The position numbers and the translations under genes were made by a program. A DNA stretch of 64,000 bases from Pieris napi (lineage: Eukaryota > Arthropoda > Insecta > Lepidoptera > Pieridae). The stretch spans positions 8,640,501 to 8,704,500 of the forward strand of contig NC_062250.1 in NCBI RefSeq assembly GCF_905475465.1, in the 5' to 3' direction. Below the pieces are notes generated by a model. That model had not been told where the DNA came from. It searched no databases and saw only the letters and a program-made list of their open reading frames with translations. Every line of letters starts with the position of its first letter. Position 1 is the first letter of the stretch. This document shows, piece by piece, positions 11,936 through 22,425 of the stretch.

Positions 11936-12093
11936 TTGGGCTGAAGATATGCGGTTTTGCAATCAATATTTTTCTTCGAGCGATTGTTGTAGTTAAGGGT
12001 CGCACGCTTACACCAATATTTATTCAATACTTTTTTTTACGATTTTAATAACTGGACTGGTGGATTGCTGAATTTTCTTTCTTATAGGATCGG

Positions 12094-12395
12094 ATTGAGC
12101 AGTGTTGGCCTAGTGGTTTAAGCGTGCGACTCTGATACCTGAGGTCGTAGGATCGATCCTCGGCTGGGCACCAATTGACTTTCTTCCTTTAAGCCCATTT
12201 AACATTTGCTCGAACGGTGAAGGAAAACATCGTGAAGAAACCGACATGTCTTAGACCCAAAAAGTCGACGGCGAGTGTCAGGCACTAGGGCTGATCACCT
12301 ACTTGCCTATTAGATTTAAAATTGATCATGAAACAGATTCAGAAATCTGAGGCCAAGACCTAAAGAGGTTGTAGCGCCACTGATTTTTATTTATT
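12094..12395 (+). mobile_element. Full-length SINE-1 with target-site duplication
   Basis: The tRNA-like head has GGCCTAGTGGTTTAAGCGTG and the B-box-like GGATCGATCCTCGG. The body follows to GGTTGTAGCGCCACTGATT and a T-rich end. TTATAGGATCGG is present immediately before (12082-12093) and after (12396-12407), a clear 12-bp duplication. This defines the element limits best among the SINE-1 copies. Confidence 0.88.
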
Positions 12396-12476
12396 TTATA
12401 GGATCGGTTATCTTCGTAGAGATGCAGGTTTCCTCATGATGCTATCCTTCACAGCACGTATGAGTAATATTCATTG

Positions 12477-12723
12477 CAGCCCTGCGATTCTGTAACTCAC
12501 TTCACGAACTCACGCAGCGGTTTTCGCATCGGCGGTCGCTCTCAAATCAGTTGTGAAGCAGTCATTTTATGATTTGGCATTCTGAAAAGGTGGGAGCTTG
12601 TACTTTATTGTTTATCAGAATGCCAAATCATAAAATGACTGCTTCACGACTGATTTGAGAGAGACCGCCGATGCGAAAACCGCTGTGTGAGTTCGTGAAG
12701 TGAGTTACAGAATCGCAGGGCTG
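12477..12723. mobile_element. Foldback MITE (family M1, long copy)
   Basis: Two 109-bp arms (12477-12585 and 12615-12723) are almost exact inverted complements around a 29-nt loop. The ends read CAGCCCTGCG and CGCAGGGCTG. The element is non-coding and would fold into a very long hairpin. It shares its ends with the copies at 1683 and 41112. Confidence 0.88.
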
Positions 12724-13509
12724 TACGGGATTTGAACTTACTCTTTAAAGTTTTGAACCAAGGTCGTTTTAGCTTAACTACTATGCCACTTCTTGAATTC
12801 CCTTCACGGAGCAGCGGCATAATGGTGGTGGACCTATTTGTGAACCTAGCTATTATAAGCGTCCCTTTGCATTTATGTATATCTTTTACATGTTGGATTT
12901 TTCCAGAGTACCATCACACCTAGTCATCATAAAAATACTAGAAGTTACGCGTTCCACTTCACGTCATTAAAACTTTTAATTAACAGAAGCCGTCGCAAAA
13001 TCCATTAGTGAAAAGTGAAAAATAAATTGCAATTAAAAGAATATTCACTTTAGCTGTTTTTGGCTTTTCGATTCGTTTTCGGTAACAAGCGATTAATTTT
13101 ATTCCATTGAATTGCAAATAGCTGCCGTTCAAAACAAGCCGAGAATTTTATCATTTACGATTGGGGATGGGACTTTTATTGCACGAAAGTTGTTGGGACG
13201 TGAATCTAAAGAGGAATCTGAAAAGATTTATTATAATTCCACGTATATGACAGTATTAAACAACGGAAAATTGCGTCAGGGCCACGCCATGAGCGCTACC
13301 ACCTCCTACACCTCCTTCTAATTATGGTATAGTGTTGATAGAAGGAAGAAATCTTGGCTTCTCAACAATAGGAATTTAAGTTCCAAAATTTTTGTTTTTT
13401 TGTGAGGTTGTGTTTTTAATCTCTGTCATATATTTTAAGCAAAATTTTCAATGTGTAGTGATCGATATATGCAATGAAAATATGTATCCTAATTGTAAAG
13501 AGAAACACT
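12724..13509. other. Unannotated sequence
   Basis: No repeat of the window is seen. Short open frames (63 and 69 codons) lack recognisable motifs. Confidence 0.3.
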
Positions 13510-13660
13510 CCTTTTTTACACGCTTTATATTAGCTTCACCTGTATGTATGTATGTATGTAACCGACTCCTTCGGACTCGATTTTGACCCACTTTTAACAG
13601 ACAGATTTAATTCAAACTTTACGCACCTGTCAAAGATCGATGACAATGCAATAATCCGAA
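13510..13660 (+). repeat. Interspersed repeat carrying a (TATG)n microsatellite
   Basis: ACACGCTTTATATTAGCTTC, then CACCTG, then TATG repeats, then ACCGACTCCTTCGGACTCGA and a CAGATTTAATTCAAACTTT block. The same arrangement occurs on the opposite strand at 39775-39965, so the microsatellite is an internal part of a dispersed family. Confidence 0.7.
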
Positions 13661-14097
13661 AAAAAAAATAAAAAAAAAAAAAATATTTAACTAGAAAATA
13701 AACTATTATTTATTTTTACTAAGTAAATTTTATTCTATTTCTACCCGTATTGCGTAGCTCACAGTACTAGGTTCGTAATAACCCGTCAGATAGGAACAAT
13801 CCATCTCCAAGTTGTTTACCGTCTGAGCTCGATAAATTACATTTTGATCAAGATGAATATTCCTGAACCGCTCTCCTTACATGTTAATCACTTGTTTAGA
13901 AAACAAGTCTTTCTTGGAATATTTTATTGGAAATTTAATATTAAATATTATTAAACATGAAAACATCGTTCACCGTACAATATTATATCTTTAATTAATT
14001 TTGCCATAAAATCAGGGCTATTTGTATTAAATATTCATTCTTTTATATCATATAAATAGCCGTATAATACAGATTCATGTTATAGATTCGTATTGCT

Positions 14098-14145
14098 CGG
14101 CCTAGTGGTTAACGTCTATAGATGCAGGTTGGATTCCCAGCGAAA
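14098..14145 (+). mobile_element. SINE head fragment
   Basis: GCTCGGCCTAGTGGTTAACG followed by GCAGGTTGGATTCCCAGC resembles the tRNA-like head of SINE-1 with internal loss. The body is absent. Confidence 0.35.
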
Positions 14146-14287
14146 CAATAATTAAACAGGTTGATGAAACAACAATGGTTAACTAACTTATCAGATTTTT
14201 GTTGAGATATCAAAATATTATTTGTTCATATAGGTAACTTAGTGGTCACTAAAAGTAAACGGCTCAAATATAAGTCTTTCCTCCAAC

Positions 14288-14515
14288 TTTGTTCCATTTG
14301 GAGTAGAAACTCTTGGGCCGTGGGCTTCAAGTGCACAGGCGCAAATGAAATATTTAAGCCTGGTAGATAGTACCGGTGATCCCAGAGGTAGTGTTTCCCA
14401 CGCGCAACGAATAATTATCGCAATCCAACGAGTTGCTACTGACAGAATTAAAGTTACATTGCAACAGGGACCAAACTTTTTAAATTTGTTTTATTTTCTA
14501 CACATCAATTTTTAA
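14288..14515 (+). pseudogene. Unnamed mobile-element protein C-terminus, best plus-strand copy
   Basis: One frame stays open from 14288 for about 70 codons. It encodes, in order, FVPFGVETLGPW, LVDSTGDPRG, HAQRIIIAIQR and QQGPNFLNLF. The minus-strand copies at 21.5 kb and 22.8 kb carry the same blocks: FVPISVETLGPRG, TGDRRAGSYLGQR, LAQRKSIAIQRGNALSIKG. Shared protein-level blocks in independent copies show that this was coding sequence, evidently of a mobile element because it is repeated. No start, catalytic domain or full gene is present in the window. I do not assign a family; a non-LTR retrotransposon or another polyprotein element are both possible. Confidence 0.6.
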
Positions 14516-14634
14516 TTATTATTGTGTTAACAAAAGCAACAGTAAAATAAATAATAGTTCAAAATATACATTTATTTATTTATTAACACTTCGTTGCATA
14601 TACATTAATATAGTACAATTGACATAATTAAATA

Positions 14635-14700
14635 AAAAGGAGAGCAACTGGCGGCCTTATCACTTTCGAGCGATCTCTTCCAGGCAACCACTGTGAGAAA
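14635..14700 (-). repeat. LINE-3'-end-like repeat with GATCGCT stem
   Basis: Inverted relative of the repeat at 6230-6310: GGCGGCCTTATC, then GAGCGATCTCTTCCAGGCAACC. Confidence 0.5.
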
Positions 14701-14997
14701 AAAAAGTATTAAATTACATAAGAAAGGCAAGAAGTGCAAAAATACATGTTTTACATTTAGTTGTTTAGAAAAAGAAACTTATCAGGAACAAAAACTTACT
14801 GCCAGTTCTCAAATCAATGGCATAAAACAGACGAGAAGAACTGGCAATAATATAATATAAGTCAACAATATAAAATCAGCTAGTTTTTTCTTTTTCACAA
14901 AATGTTAGTAAGCACCTGCAACCATCATGCTCCACATCAAATGTTAAAGCTAGTTAATTTTTATCATCTGAAAGGCTGAAGACTCAACCAGCCTAGT

Positions 14998-15056
14998 ATG
15001 CCACGCCGTCCATTTTTGGGATTTGTCCGGTGCAGATGTTTTCTTTCACCGTATGA
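14998..15056 (-). mobile_element. SINE-1 body fragment
   Basis: CGCCGTCCATTTTTGGG followed by TGTTTTCTTTCACCGTA corresponds to the inverted SINE-1 body (TCGACGGCG and CGGTGAAGGAAAAC blocks). Head and tail are missing. Confidence 0.5.
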
Positions 15057-15635
15057 AGAACTTAGATATTTCCATTTGTACCTTTGCTTCATACTTCCTC
15101 CATTATAACAACTACTGTGTTGAAGTCACAATATAATTAGTGTTGACATAAAAGTTATTATACAAAACAACGTGAAGATCGTTTGTGACAGAAATACGTA
15201 CATTCAAATAATAATGTGGAAGTAGAGGCTACACAACTAAATTTGAATATAGCGCAAAGCCTTTCAAAGAACAAATCGATAGACAACCAAAACCAACATT
15301 TCAGCACCCCGACGTGTACGGAATCAAAAGTTGTATAATCTATGCAAAGATAAGTATCTGCATGCTGATAAGATAGCGCACATGTTTTTTATTGGATGGG
15401 GTGAGGCCGGGGATATATTGTCCAATAAAAGTGGTCATAAACGTCGTCGGCCCCTCACACAACACTGACTTACTGATATTTTCCGGGGTTTTCCGTACAA
15501 AACGGTTCGTTTTTAAGATGATTATCACGGTTTAAATAAAATACCTAGCATACATTCTATGTCTAGTCAAACATAGAATTATAAAACTGATTTTAAATAG
15601 GAACTGTTATTATGTAATAATGATAAATAGTGAGC
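15057..15635. other. Unannotated sequence
   Basis: Nothing recognised. It ends at a small perfect hairpin (ATTACGCATT / AATGCGTAAT, 15636-15663) at the edge of a LINE fragment. Confidence 0.3.
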
Positions 15636-15654
15636 ATTACGCATTGTTTTTAGA

Positions 15655-15875
15655 ATGCGTAATACCGCGCACCACCTCTATGTACAACCAGCTGCCCGCT
15701 GAATTATTTCCGAACCAATTCCACTTAGGGTCCTTCAAGAAAAGAGCGTACCTATTCCTAAAAGGTCGGCAACGCACTTGCGAGCCTTCTGACAATGTGA
15801 GTGTCCATGGGAATTGTACATGGTATAACTTAACATCACGTGAGCCTTATGCACGTTTGCTCCTGTAACATAAAA
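15655..15875 (+). mobile_element. 5'-truncated LINE 3' end
   Basis: The frame reads PRTTSMYNQLPAELFPNQFH, GSFKKRAYLFLKGRQRTCEP and LTSREPYARLLL before a stop and short A-run. This is the same C-terminus as the element at 23.1 kb with scattered substitutions. A short extra segment follows the SVHG block. Confidence 0.85.
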
Positions 15876-15879
15876 AAAC

Positions 15880-16328
15880 AAGAATATTTAAAAATATAAT
15901 ACTTTATTTAATTTCTTTCTACTTTTGGAGTATATAACAATAGCATTTTTTATTTAATAAATTTAAAATTCCATAAAATAAATATCTTTTCGTGTTATTT
16001 CTTAAGAGGTTACCTATTATAAAATGTTTTTTCATTTCGCCACAGAAATAAATAATGATTGCTTAATTGTTATCTGTATTGGAATTACATATATTACATT
16101 TTAAATAACGCTTACATATAATAAAAAATTTAAATAACAACACCGAGTTTTCAAAACTATAATAGTATTTCTTATGAAAACTTAATTTCATAATAATGTT
16201 AAAGCAGAGAACCAAGTAACTAACAAAACCGGAGTCACTTATAAATAGTGTCTTATTCTTTTGTTACTCATAGTTCTTCTAAAACAAATTGAATTAAATA
16301 TCCGGAACACTTATATATAACATATCGA
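15880..16328. other. AT-rich spacer
   Basis: No recognisable feature. Confidence 0.3.
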
Positions 16329-16408
16329 AGATCTGACAGCGTGTCCGCCCTTACCGTGTCGGCGTGAACCCGCGACCCTCGCCGGGTGGGCACCCTCCAG
16401 ATCTGACA
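16329..16408. repeat. 60-bp GC-rich insert flanked by 10-bp direct repeats
   Basis: AGATCTGACA occurs at 16329-16338 and 16399-16408 around a GC-rich 60-bp segment that stands out from the AT-rich surroundings. The layout is that of a small insertion with a target duplication. The origin of the insert is unknown. Confidence 0.5.
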
Positions 16409-16516
16409 ATCTACTTGTTATTCTTAAATGAAAGCTTAGTATTTCTCCATACTTTATACTACGTTTTTGTACTTACAAGACAAGTATGATGAAGGCGTAG
16501 GATGAGATAAATGTAG

Positions 16517-16555
16517 GTGTATTGTTCATAACAAAATATGTTATGAACAATACAC
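16517..16555. repeat. Perfect 17-bp inverted repeat
   Basis: Arms 16517-16533 and 16539-16555 (GTGTATTGTTCATAACA and its complement) flank a 5-nt loop, about 6 bp before the SINE-2 copy. Confidence 0.8.
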
Positions 16556-16560
16556 TTACA

Positions 16561-16808
16561 CGACGGCTCATTGGTATAGTGGTTAGTACCCCTGACTGCG
16601 GATCCATGGGTCCCGGGTTCGATCCCCGGCTGAGACAAACATCGATGTGATAAGCATTTGGTGTTGTGCTTAGGTCTTGGGTGTTTTATATGTATTTATA
16701 TGTCCATCTATCTATAATATGTATGTATATGCGTTGCCTAGTACCCATAACACAAGCTTCACCAGCTTAGCATGGGACTAGGTCAATTGGTGTGAATTAT
16801 CCAATCAT
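16561..16808 (+). mobile_element. tRNA-derived SINE (SINE-2 family)
   Basis: The tRNA-like head has GGCTCATTGGTATAGTGGTT (A box), GGGTTCGATCCCC (B box) and partial pairing of GCTCA with TGAG at the ends. The body has GGTGTTGTGCTTAGGTCTTG, TATGTATATGCGTTGCC and CAAGCTTCACCAGCTTAGC, ending in an A-run. Near-identical copies lie at 29995 and, inverted, at 37742. It differs from SINE-1 in head and body. Confidence 0.88.
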
Positions 16809-17934
16809 AAAAAAAATGTAAATATGCACCACAGTTTTTACCTATTCGATCAGTTTGGCTTGAAATATAACTAAGAATGTGCTTACTATTGTTAACGTCA
16901 TTCATTTGTTTATTTTTCGTTTATAAAGAAAATAGCCTAGGTATATTGCGGTCTTTTCCAGGACCTTACTCACCCCATTGTTGACCAAACCTTGCCTGAA
17001 TGGTTTAATTTCATCTTCCTATCTCTTTTACTATGCCTTCAAATTTTTGAGTAGTTCATTATAGTTTTGTTCTACTTCTCAGGTCCTCGCAGTGTCCCGT
17101 CCATCTCCAATAGTCCTTTTGAATTATTTTTTTATATATATTTTCTTTAGCTTATTCCCCGACCATATTGTCATAACTTATGTGCGTATAGTTTAATTAC
17201 AAAATGGCATTTGTATCATAAGTACTGGTTGTTAACAACTTTTTGTGTTATATTAACAGCAATGTCCTCTATCCTTTTCGTTTTTTTAATGTTAGTATTT
17301 CTAACTCTATCTCTTTTGTTTATATTTAGTAAACTGCTCTCTTTTGCTGTTTGACAAACGATAGAACGAGCGATGTTTGCACAGATTCTTGGTAAAAACA
17401 TTTTATCTTTCGTTCTCTCAAATAGCCGATTAAACTCGTATTTGATTTTCTTCTTGCGTAATCCTTTCTGGCAATTATTAATATATATTTATATTTGTAG
17501 GCAGATTTCTAACATATGTTTAATAAGGAAGTTATAGAATAAATAAAGGCAGGCAGAAGCTACGTCGTGTGGGATATTGGTTTAGAGACAAATTACCGCT
17601 ACAGATGTTAGCCAACTTCCTCTGTCAAACACTCGCAGTCTCGTTCACAACGCCGTATTTGAACTAAACTAAAATATAAAACTCTCATAAGAGACGTGAA
17701 TTACATTGAAGCGTCATAATTCCTGCAGCAGTATTTAGAAACGGTTTTAAAAAACTATTATCCTTAAACGTCCGTAAGCTGAAAATGAATATTTTGTTCC
17801 AATTAAACTCAGATTAATAAAGAGACTTATAGATAAGAATGATGTGGTTTATAATTAAAGTCAATAAAACCTAGCTCAGCTGTTGTGTTAAATATAATAA
17901 ATAGTTTTAGCCAGAGCTTTAAAAAAAAGAATAA
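16809..17934. other. Unannotated sequence
   Basis: AT-rich stretch without recognised repeats, RNA genes or coding sequence. Confidence 0.3.
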
Positions 17935-18129
17935 TAACGCGGTCAACGATACATGAAACTCAAGGATTCCTTGAGTTTTTCTTATCTTATATAGTTTTAA
18001 TTAGCAAATCGTCAGATTATTTTTATTTTTTTTTAGTGGCATATTCCGAGCTGAGCTTGTTGGATGCTGAGCTCGGGAGATAAGTAAAACTCAAGGAATC
18101 CTTGAGTTTCATATATCGTTGGCGCGTTA
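17935..18129. mobile_element. Foldback MITE with palindromic arms (family M3)
   Basis: Ends TAACGCG...CGCGTTA, arms about 45 bp (17935-17979 and 18086-18129), separated by a non-coding centre. Each arm contains an almost perfect 19-bp palindrome (ACTCAAGGATTCCTTGAGT), so the element has both arm-to-arm and within-arm symmetry. No clear target duplication. Confidence 0.75.
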
Positions 18130-18624
18130 ATCTTTTATTCCTTTTATGTTTTTCTCTAGCCAGTGATTTTGTAAGCTTAGATAATTTACAGGAAGCGTTT
18201 TACAAGGACTATCCAATACAATGACTATAACGCGAGCCCACTGAAACGCGGAAAAACCGTACCCCAGAGCTCAGACATATAAAAGTAGTCGCTAACTCGC
18301 CGATGCGACGCCAGGTGCGCTTTATGGTCACGACGCGCCCCTCATTTTTTCCACTGCAGTGCTTTTCCACTGCCGCAGTACCCAGCACATATTAAGCAGT
18401 AACTCAAGTAACTATAACCCTATACACGTGCTTTTTAAAAACTTGTAAACATAAAGCAATATTTTAAAATATTTGAAACTTCGTCAAAAGCAGAGCAGAC
18501 CTATAAGCAGACCACTTTAGTGTTTTCGTCGCATTTTCGGACGGTTTCTTTTTTAACCGTTGTGGAAATAGTACGTTTTATATAACGAACATTTTTACTA
18601 CTGCATACGGTGTTCGTCAAAGGG
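18130..18624. other. Unannotated; GC-richer promoter-like stretch near 18.2-18.4 kb
   Basis: CATATAAAAG near 18275 lies in locally GC-richer sequence. No downstream open frame or recognised transcript follows, so no promoter is claimed. Confidence 0.25.
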
Positions 18625-18880
18625 CTGTCGCTACATCAAAGTGGCGGTGGGCAGGCCAAAAAGCACGCATGGACAAGAACCGATAGACTCGCAGGCTCCT
18701 TGAAGAGAGAGAGAGAGAGAACAAAAGACCGCGCGGCTGCCCACAGACTAGGTGGACTGACGATATCGTCAAGAAGGTAGGCTCCCAGTGGATACAGATA
18801 GGCCAGTACAAGGCGTACTGGAGGAAGATGAAGTAGGCCTACGTGCGTATGGAACAAAAAAAGAGGCTGATGATGGATAC
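18625..18880 (+). pseudogene. RTE-like LINE reverse-transcriptase C-terminus (decayed)
   Basis: Frames, with shifts, read KWRWAGQKARMDKNR, then RPRGCPQTRWTDDIVKKVGS, then YWRKMK and AYVRMEQKK. This follows the typical RTE-clade end (W-AGH-ARM ... RW-DDI ... W). Stops and a GA-repeat expansion (18707-18721) break the frame. It ends in TGATGATGG, resembling an RTE tail. Confidence 0.7.
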
Positions 18881-19586
18881 TGTTTTAACTTTCAATTCTG
18901 AAAGAGGCAGTCTACTAAATAAGACTTGTTTGGCAGTCGAACAGTAAAATTGTGTTACTGCAAGTGCGTGTACTGTCCAGGTCTCATGAATATTGCAGGG
19001 TGCATGAAAGTTTAGAGCATGCGAGATCGCGAATTTATTTTGAACTAAGCACGTGACTTGAGAACTTCCTCCTGTCTGTGGTACCTCTGTTGTTGGCTCA
19101 TAGTTTGCATATAAAAAATAAATGTTCATTATCAACATTTTAAGCACTATATTATTAAAATTTCTTACTGTTTTTAAATTAATACTATTGTTTTCACAAA
19201 TCATGACGCCAGTTAGCTCGTGAGTTTTGCCGGCTCTTTGACTGATATAAATATTTATATGTATTAAAGACAATTCAATTGTGATGTGGCCGGCTCCTCT
19301 TCACTGAGTTACATGGTTCAGGTTAGTGCTGCGCCATCTTAAGTTCTCATGTCAATTTCACAAGTGTATATCCTTTCTATAACATATTTTCAAAAGTGTT
19401 GTGATTGTTCTCATTTTAACATGTGTGATGTTTGAGAGAAAAAAATACTTTAGTTGTCTTTGGTATACACGTATTTGTAGAAATGCTGCGAATGAAAATG
19501 CAGGATAACATTTAAACGGCTAAAAGTTACATAGTATTCTTCGTAATACTTTATACTATTTAAACACTTAATACTTATATGTACCA
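18881..19586. other. Unannotated sequence
   Basis: No repeat recognised. A 144-codon minus-strand frame (18839-19273) overlaps the RTE tail, lacks recognisable motifs and is not called a gene. Confidence 0.3.
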
Positions 19587-19850
19587 GAGAAGTGTTGGCA
19601 TAGTGTCTTCAGCATGCGACTGTCATATCTGAGGTCCAAGGTTCGAACCCTAACTGTGCACCAATGGACATCCTATCCGAGCACATTAAACACTTGCTAG
19701 TATGGTGGAGAAAAACATTATAAAAAAATCGACAGCGTGTATCCGGCACAGACGGTTGATCACTTCTTGTCTGTTAGAAAAAAAACAAATGATCACGATA
19801 CAGATACATAAATCTGAGACCCAGAACTAAAGGTTAATAAGGCCACTAGG
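19587..19850 (+). mobile_element. SINE-1 copy
   Basis: Head AGTGTTGGCATAGTGTCTTC and AGGTTCGAACCCTAACTGTG; body with AAAAAATCGACAGCG, TTGATCACTTC and AATCTGAGACCCAGA; ends near GGCCACTAGG. Moderately diverged. Confidence 0.75.
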
Positions 19851-20555
19851 TTATTGTACTAATATTATACAGATTGTTACTAGTAACTAGTTGGTTTATT
19901 TATATTATTTTATATATATATTTGTGTAATAAATGACCATTAACATTAGAGAAAATAACTAATAATATATATAAAGCGAGCTGTTTTCCTGAATCCTATT
20001 GTTATATTTTGTGTGTAATTTAAACATTTTCCTCAATAAAAAAATCTGGCCAAATACATCGTTACCAAAGTAATTCTTCCAATCCAATTTACTTGAACGA
20101 TAAAAGTTCGCGGGAAAAAGCTGTTAATAACAACTTTCTTCATAATATTAATCGATTTATTTCTTCACCGCTTCTCGCACTTACAACATCGTAAAGATTT
20201 TTTACTTATAAGAAAACACTTTTTCCTATATTAGGAAACATTTAAAGATAATTATGCCCAGAGCTACGATGACTGAGAACGATATTTTTTTAAGATTACT
20301 TTGAATTGGTAGTTTAGTTTGCAGTGGTTATTGCTTAATAAGGGTTGATTGCTGATTTATTTGACACTAATGATATCCTTACATATAACTGAGACACATC
20401 AAAAGTTGAATTTGTGTAGACAGTTTTAGTTAAAGATAAATATCTGACTCTTTGGGCCAATTCTTGATTATATGGTTAAATTGAACGTGCATGCGCGTAG
20501 TTCTCGACTAGAAAATAATAAGCTAAATAATTCTACAAGTAAGACGCCTGGAGTT
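19851..20555. other. AT-rich spacer
   Basis: No recognised feature. Confidence 0.3.
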
Positions 20556-20559
20556 CCAA

Positions 20560-20762
20560 ACTCAGTGCTTTTTAAGGAACTTCCTGCCACACCACCTCTT
20601 TAAGAACCAGCTGCCAGTAGAGGTATATCCGAACCGATACTACTTAGGGCCTTTAAGAAGAAAACGTACCATTTCCTGAAGGGTCGACAACACATCTTCT
20701 AGCCGGCGTTGCAGGTGTCCATAGGCGGCCCAACTGCACAATTGAATCTTGTCCCAAAAAAA
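20560..20762 (+). mobile_element. LINE 3' end, divergent CR1/Jockey-like subfamily
   Basis: Begins GCTTTTTAAGGAACTTCCTG and reads through AACCAGCTGCCAGTAGAGG, GGGCCTTTAAGAAG and GGGTCGACAAC to an A-run. It parallels the NQLP-EV ... FKK ... LKGRQ blocks of the main LINE but is diverged and broken. The copy at 41205 starts in the same way. Confidence 0.65.
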
Positions 20763-21464
20763 ATGTATATAAAATGGCTCATTATTTATTAGGTAATTGA
20801 CTTGAACGTTCAGAGATTAATACCTGACATATTAGCATTGCTGGTTTAACAGTGAAAGTAAAGCTTAATATAAAATGAAAGCACAAATACTAAATACATT
20901 TCGATTAGGATACTAAACTTTAAATTTGTTGCTCAAAAATAACTCGTATTAGATTACACATCCGAATTAATTTTGATTTGTTTGTGGCACATAGATGCTT
21001 CCTTTATGACCACCATAACTTGTCCCCTAATGAGCTTGTCATAAGTTTTTTACAACACATCTTAAAATACATAATCCATATAAAGTGACGCAATAAACGC
21101 GTTATAATTTAGTTTATCTTATAAACATACACGTTATTTATTAATATTTACGTTACTGTCAAAATGTCAACATTATTTATTAAAACTAAAACAGTTTCAT
21201 TACTGTTTTGATGTGTGCATCAATGTTTTATGTTATACAGAGAAGATTTAAAAAAAAGCTTGTAGTTGAAATATATTAATAACTATAGGATTTTTTAGAT
21301 CATTGATCCATAATTTATATAATAGCCTTCTTAGTTACGAAAGATGGAATGTGTCGCGTATCTGTGATAAGAGTATAGATTCTGTAACTAGACATACATT
21401 TTTTCAATTGTAATTTAGTATATTTATTTCCAACACACTTACTTAGCTAGTAAATATAATAATA
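20763..21464. other. AT-rich spacer
   Basis: No recognised feature. Confidence 0.3.
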
Positions 21465-21640
21465 ATAAAAAAAATTATAAATTGTCTGGTCCCTGTGGCA
21501 GCGTACCTTTAATGCTGAGAGCATTTCCTCGCTGTATTGCGATACTTTTTCGTTGAGCGAGAAAAGCACGCTCTGAGGTCTATCTACCAGGCGGCAACTT
21601 AAATATTTAATTAGTGCCTGTGCATTTTTTATTAGATTTG
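21465..21640 (-). pseudogene. Unnamed mobile-element protein C-terminus
   Basis: The minus strand reads RAFLAQRKSIAIQRGNALSIKG then TLPQGPDNL and a stop, with no interruption over about 35 codons. This is the cleanest view of the end of the family shared with 2328, 14288, 22770, 28500 and 63948. Upstream of the open part the frame is lost. Confidence 0.6.
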
Positions 21641-21947
21641 TTTAAGATTAAACAATCTGGCTGGCCGCGTTCAATAAATATTTTCTCTTTGTACGCTTCT
21701 CAATATAACAAATGATTTCGATTCTTTGGTTTACCTTATTAAACGCCGCTGCAGAAATTAAATCCTTTACATTTGCTACAAGAGCCCAATTGCGTCTATT
21801 ATGAAAGAAATTATACAATTAGACAAAACGATTCAGTAAATAGGCATAAATAGGATTAGAGACTGGAGAATTCTATCTAATCTTATCCTAGCATAAAGGC
21901 AAGAGTGGGTTAGATCCACCAAAAGGTGGTTAAATCTTTTGTTCGAA

Positions 21948-22425
21948 CTTTTTGAAGTTATACTTCTTTGGGCGCGTTATGAAAAATTGATGAGAGTGAA
22001 ATTTTACGATTGCGCGCGCACCGTGACACAAAGTTGTCAGTGTGATTATAGCGTGCGCGAGCGAGATGGGAATAAGACAATCTACAAGTAAAAAGAAATA
22101 GAATATGCGTGAAGTTCGAAGATCGCAAACTTTCAATGACCATAATGATTACTGACATTTGTCATTTACCTTTTAAACAAATAAAGGAGTTTAAATTATT
22201 TTTTGAAAGAAATTTTGCAATGTTTTTTCACAAAGACCTATTGTTACTTAGTTAAAAGGTTATGAAACATACCAAGTTATTAAATTTAATTAATTATATA
22301 ATAAAATAATAAATAATAATAATAATTGTTATTAATATCAATTAATAATTGAATAATATATTAAATATTAATTAATTATATTTAAAAAAATAAAGAAAGC
22401 CAAAGAAGTATAACTTCTTACGCGC
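21948..22425 (+). mobile_element. Unnamed element with palindromic termini (family A)
   Basis: Starts TTTTTGAAGTTATACTTCTTTG and ends CCAAAGAAGTATAACTTCTT followed by ACGCGCGTAC. The ends are inverted copies of one another, and each is itself a hairpin (GAAGT-nnn-ACTTC). The interior has GC-rich CGCGCGC tracts, then very AT-rich sequence (22290-22390), with no coding region. The elements at 35.4-36.3 and 43.9 kb have the same ends with different interiors. Confidence 0.6.

Noticed and set aside
16561..16635. True tRNA gene
   Set aside because: A and B boxes are good, but acceptor-stem pairing is poor and the same head with the same body recurs at 29995 and 37742, so it is a SINE.
18270..18310. 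Host promoter at CATATAAAAG
   Set aside because: No initiator at the right distance and no downstream coding region; the only nearby coding signal is an RTE remnant.
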